NCBI GenBank assembly: GCA_902806305.1
Contig: CADCWC010000282.1
Coordinates: 1 to 5,568 of the forward strand
Direction of reading: 5' to 3'
Length of the DNA stretch: 5,568 nt
DNA from: an uncultured Thermoleophilia bacterium
GTDB lineage: Bacteria; Actinomycetota; Thermoleophilia; Gaiellales; F1-60-MAGs149
Made by a program: the position numbers and the translations under genes. Of the stretch, positions 2,814-5,568 are shown in pieces; the stretch's first letter is position 1, and every line of letters starts with the position of its first letter. Below the pieces are notes generated by a model, which saw nothing but the letters and a program-made list of their open reading frames with translations, was not told the DNA's origin and searched no databases.

Positions 2814-5568
2814 ATGACTCCTCTGCGCCTACGACGGGCCGCCCTGCTCTTGTTGGCGCCCGGCCTCCTCCTCACGCCCGCCGCGCACGCCGCTCTGGCG
2901 AAGCCGCGCCCCGTGTCCCCGGCGAACGGCGCGAGATCGGAGGCGCTGCCCGCCTTCGGGTGGATGCCGGTGAAGGGCGCAGACCACTACGAGTTCCAGA
3001 TCGCGCCCGACGGCCAGTTCCGCTCACAGGTGCACGGCGTCCGGGAGCGGGTCCTCAAGACCCGGAACCTCTACGCGACGGTCGGCGTGGCGGTGCCGGA
3101 CGGCGACTACTGGTGGCGCACGCGCGCCGTGGCGGTCGACGGCACCCCGTCGCGTTGGTCCGTCCAGCGGCGCATCGTGAAGTCGTGGGCAGCGGGCGGA
3201 GCCCTCGTGTGGCCGGAGGACGGGGCGGCGCTGACCTATCCCGACACGCCGATGACGCTCCGGTGGACTCCCGTCCGTCGGGCCGCGAAGTATCTGATCG
3301 AGGTCGCGAAGGACCCGGAGTTCGCGACCATCGTCTTCGACGGCGGCAAGCCGCAGGAGACGGCGGCCACCGAGTACACCGTGTTGGCGGCGCTGCCGGC
3401 CGGCACGTACTGGTGGCGCGTCACCCCGCTCGACGCCAAGAAGAACCGCGGGGCGCCCTCGCGGGCGCAGTCGTTCGTGTGGCGCTGGTCGAACCAGAAG
3501 CCGACCATCAAGCCGGTGACGGACGTGCAGCCCGACCTCGCCTCGGTGTTCGATCCGCGCTTCGCGTGGAACGCCGTGCCAGGAGCCGTCAGCTACGAGG
3601 TCGAGGTGTCCTCGTCGCAGGACTGGGCTCCGTCGTCGCGCGTGTGCTGCACCGACAAGACGACCGGACTCTCGCTGTACCCCAAGAAGCTCTTCGCGAA
3701 CAACGACTACTACTGGCGGGTCCGGGCGTTCGACGTCGACGGCAACGCGGGTGTCTGGTCGGACACCGGCTCGTTCGTCAAGGACTTCGCGAACCTCAAG
3801 ATCTCCAACCTCACGCTGCGCAGCCCCGAGGACGCCGTCCTGCCGACCGGCTCGCGCACCGGCGTGCCGATCGTCGGCTGGGATCCCGTCCCGGGCGCGT
3901 CGGCCTACGAGGTGCAGGTCGGACCGCACCAGAACGGGACCTGCGACTACAGCGCCACGAACCGCTCGGAGACCTGGGACGTGAAGACCGCGACGGCCTA
4001 CTGGACGCCGCTCGCCACCGGCCTGCGCGTGCAGCCGCCGCTGCGCCCCACCAACATCCAGATCGGCCAGGACATCCTCAAGGGACTCGTCGCGAACCAC
4101 AGCTACTGCGTCCGGGTCAGAGCGCTCAGCGACCGGGACACGGCGAACGGCGAGGTGTACGGCCCGTACACCGAGCTCGAGCCGAGCGGCCGCCGGCCGT
4201 CGTTCACGTACGACGGCAACCCGAGCGGCGGGGCAGCGCCGTGCAACCCGTGCGACGGTCTCGTGGCGGCGGGCGACTACCTGGCGCCGGGCACGGGCGT
4301 GTCCAGGGACCGGGCGCCGCTCCTCACGTGGCGGCCGACGCGCGCCGCGGGCACGGACAACGCCCTGCCGGCCCGGTACTTCGTGATCGTGGCCCGTGAC
4401 CGCGAGCTGACCAAGATCGTCGACTACGCGTTCACCGAGATCCCCGCCTACGCCCCGCGCGTCGGGCCGAACCCGCGCACGTTCTCGGAGGAGACGACCA
4501 CGTTCTACTGGGTCGCGATCCCGGCCCGGAATCCCGACGGCGGTGGGACGTCGTCCGCCATCGGTGACCTGCTGGCACGACAGGCCGCCTTCGACAAGCG
4601 GACCGCGCCGCCGACGCCCCTGCCGTCGTCCCGCGAGCAGGACCACCAGACGCTGAGCTGGAGCCTCGTCCCGTGGGCGCGCTCCTACCGGGTGCAGGTC
4701 GCGATCGATGCGCAGTTCGCGAACCTGATCGACGACGTCGAGACGAACGCCACCGCGTTCACGAGCGAGCGGACGTACCCCGCCGCTCCCCGACTGTACT
4801 GGCGGGTGCGGGCGATGGACGAGAACAAGCTCCAGTTCGCGTGGTCCGCGGTCCAGGAGTTCGTCCAGGACCTCCCGGCGCCTGCGCCGCTCGCGGACAA
4901 GAGCGCGGGCGACGACATCCCGACGATGCGGTGGCGGCCGGTCCCGGGCGCCGTCTCCTACGACCTCCACGTCGAACAGCCGGACGGGGTGGCCAAGGAC
5001 TTCCCACGCATCCGCTCGAGCGCCGCCACGTTCGTCCGCCACTACGGCACCGGCGCGTGGCGCTGGCGGGTCCGAGCCAACTTCCCGGACACCCGGACCA
5101 CCCAGACGCCCGGCCCGTACTCGCCCACCAGCGTGTACGTCCGGACGACGTCCGCCCCGCTCGGCGTGGCGAACGGCTCGCGGGTCCGCGGCGGCGTGCT
5201 GTTCACCTGGCTGCCGAAGGACGGCTCCGTCGCCTACCGCGTCGAGGTCTCCGAGCGCCCCGACTTCGCGCGGCTGCTCGAGCCGGCGGCCCGAACGGAC
5301 GCCACGTCCTACGCGCCGACGCTCGCGTCTCCCGGCGCCATGCTCGGCGGGACGATCTGGTGGCGCGTCGCCGCGGTCGACGAGGGCGGGAACGTGGGCA
5401 AGTTCTCGGCCCCGGTCAAGATCGCGCTGGCTCGGGGGATGCGTGTCACGGTCAGCGGCCGTCCGGGCGTCGGCCGCAGCACGACGCTGGCCGTCGTCGT
5501 CCGAACCGGTTCTGGCCAGGCCGTCCGTGGCGCCGTCGTGCGCGTATCCGGTGCGGGGATCCGACCGA
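2814..5568 (+). CDS. Secreted fibronectin-III-like repeat protein, 3' partial
   Basis: The frame is open to the window end: at least 918 residues and no stop seen. A Sec-type signal peptide is clear: Arg-rich n-region (residues 4-8), hydrophobic core (9-20) and a likely cleavage after AHA at 26. Eight diverged fibronectin-III-like domains follow, each with a GA..Y.V.V strand, a P-D-F element in several copies, and a YWWRVRA.D..G...WS strand. Those strands begin near residues 99, 199, 299, 431, 564, 661, 749 and 848. Copies 4 and 5 are longer. Cysteines are confined to copies 3-5: C278, C279, C377, C432, C477 and C480. From about 876 a different beta domain starts (VTVSGRPGVGRSTTLAVVV, then RGAVVRVSG), Ig-like in look. 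No catalytic motif is visible. The likely role is an extracellular or wall-associated binding or scaffold protein; adhesin is one possibility. No membrane anchor or sorting signal can be seen because the C-terminus lies outside the window. Confidence 0.88.
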   Translation, partial: MTPLRLRRAALLLLAPGLLLTPAAHAALAKPRPVSPANGARSEALPAFGWMPVKGADHYEFQIAPDGQFRSQVHGVRERVLKTRNLYATVGVAVPDGDYWWRTRAVAVDGTPSRWSVQRRIVKSWAAGGALVWPEDGAALTYPDTPMTLRWTPVRRAAKYLIEVAKDPEFATIVFDGGKPQETAATEYTVLAALPAGTYWWRVTPLDAKKNRGAPSRAQSFVWRWSNQKPTIKPVTDVQPDLASVFDPRFAWNAVPGAVSYEVEVSSSQDWAPSSRVCCTDKTTGLSLYPKKLFANNDYYWRVRAFDVDGNAGVWSDTGSFVKDFANLKISNLTLRSPEDAVLPTGSRTGVPIVGWDPVPGASAYEVQVGPHQNGTCDYSATNRSETWDVKTATAYWTPLATGLRVQPPLRPTNIQIGQDILKGLVANHSYCVRVRALSDRDTANGEVYGPYTELEPSGRRPSFTYDGNPSGGAAPCNPCDGLVAAGDYLAPGTGVSRDRAPLLTWRPTRAAGTDNALPARYFVIVARDRELTKIVDYAFTEIPAYAPRVGPNPRTFSEETTTFYWVAIPARNPDGGGTSSAIGDLLARQAAFDKRTAPPTPLPSSREQDHQTLSWSLVPWARSYRVQVAIDAQFANLIDDVETNATAFTSERTYPAAPRLYWRVRAMDENKLQFAWSAVQEFVQDLPAPAPLADKSAGDDIPTMRWRPVPGAVSYDLHVEQPDGVAKDFPRIRSSAATFVRHYGTGAWRWRVRANFPDTRTTQTPGPYSPTSVYVRTTSAPLGVANGSRVRGGVLFTWLPKDGSVAYRVEVSERPDFARLLEPAARTDATSYAPTLASPGAMLGGTIWWRVAAVDEGGNVGKFSAPVKIALARGMRVTVSGRPGVGRSTTLAVVVRTGSGQAVRGAVVRVSGAGIRP
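2904..5423 (+). repeat. Eight tandem fibronectin-III-like domain repeats
   Basis: Approximate copies lie at 2904-3182, 3201-3485, 3495-3782, 3807-4181, 4275-4571, 4602-4868, 4875-5141 and 5148-5423. The first three are set exactly 300 bases apart at their aromatic strand: TACTGGTGGCGC occurs at 3108-3119 and again at 3408-3419, and the matching strand of copy 3 starts at 3708. Later copies keep the protein pattern but differ in length and DNA sequence, so the array looks old rather than recently amplified. Domain boundaries are estimated by eye. Confidence 0.75.

Noticed and set aside
2498..4399. 633-codon plus-strand frame spanning the regulator end and the repeat protein
   Set aside because: It overlaps two well-supported genes in other frames and its translation looks like out-of-frame GC-rich sequence.
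3024..5042. 672-codon open frame on the minus strand opposite the repeat protein
   Set aside because: Its composition is Arg/Val/Gly-rich and low in complexity, with no domain. The plus strand has a signal peptide and clear repeated domains, so this is an antisense shadow.
1..5568. tRNA, rRNA, CRISPR array, insertion sequence or attachment site
   Set aside because: I saw no cloverleaf, rRNA-like sequence, spaced identical repeats, transposase motif or terminal inverted repeats on either strand.

Overview
The window is a very GC-rich (about 70% by eye), densely coded stretch with every recognisable gene on the + strand. Its base composition, strongly G/C-ending codons and the form of the TadB/TadC proteins suggest a high-GC actinobacterium. 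The likely VWA-TadB fusion and the closing RIVNIEI of TadB recall the class Thermoleophilia (Solirubrobacterales-like). That placement comes from memory of the families, not from a search.

Layout. (1) Positions 1-967 hold the 3' part of a TadB-like inner-membrane platform gene. It enters from upstream and is broken: the N-terminal part (an extracytoplasmic tail and a membrane segment) is in frame 1, while the T2SSF domain is in frame 2. The switch lies near 277-300, and a linker usually found there seems to be missing. (2) Positions 977-1855 hold an intact TadC-like partner, nine bases downstream and probably in the same operon. (3) Positions 1856-2012 are non-coding, AT-richer than the flanks, and carry short palindromes: a plausible control region. 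(4) Positions 2013-2741 encode a NarL/FixJ-type response regulator with a good LuxR DNA-binding domain but an atypical receiver. (5) Positions 2742-2813 contain hairpin-forming G/C runs and a promoter-like sequence placed as expected for a leaderless transcript. (6) From 2814 to the window end runs a secreted protein of at least 918 residues, with a signal peptide and eight fibronectin-III-like repeats. It ends in the start of a different, Ig-like domain, and the gene continues beyond the window.

How they may fit together. TadB and TadC form the membrane platform that a TadA/CpaF ATPase drives to assemble Tad (Flp-type) pili or to secrete. The ATPase is not in this window. The regulator and the repeat-rich exported protein next door would suit a surface-attachment locus, but only proximity supports that link. 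I did not find a clearly new system. The items most worth checking are the broken tadB, the atypical receiver, the palindromic region before the regulator, and the periodic, cysteine-bearing repeat protein.
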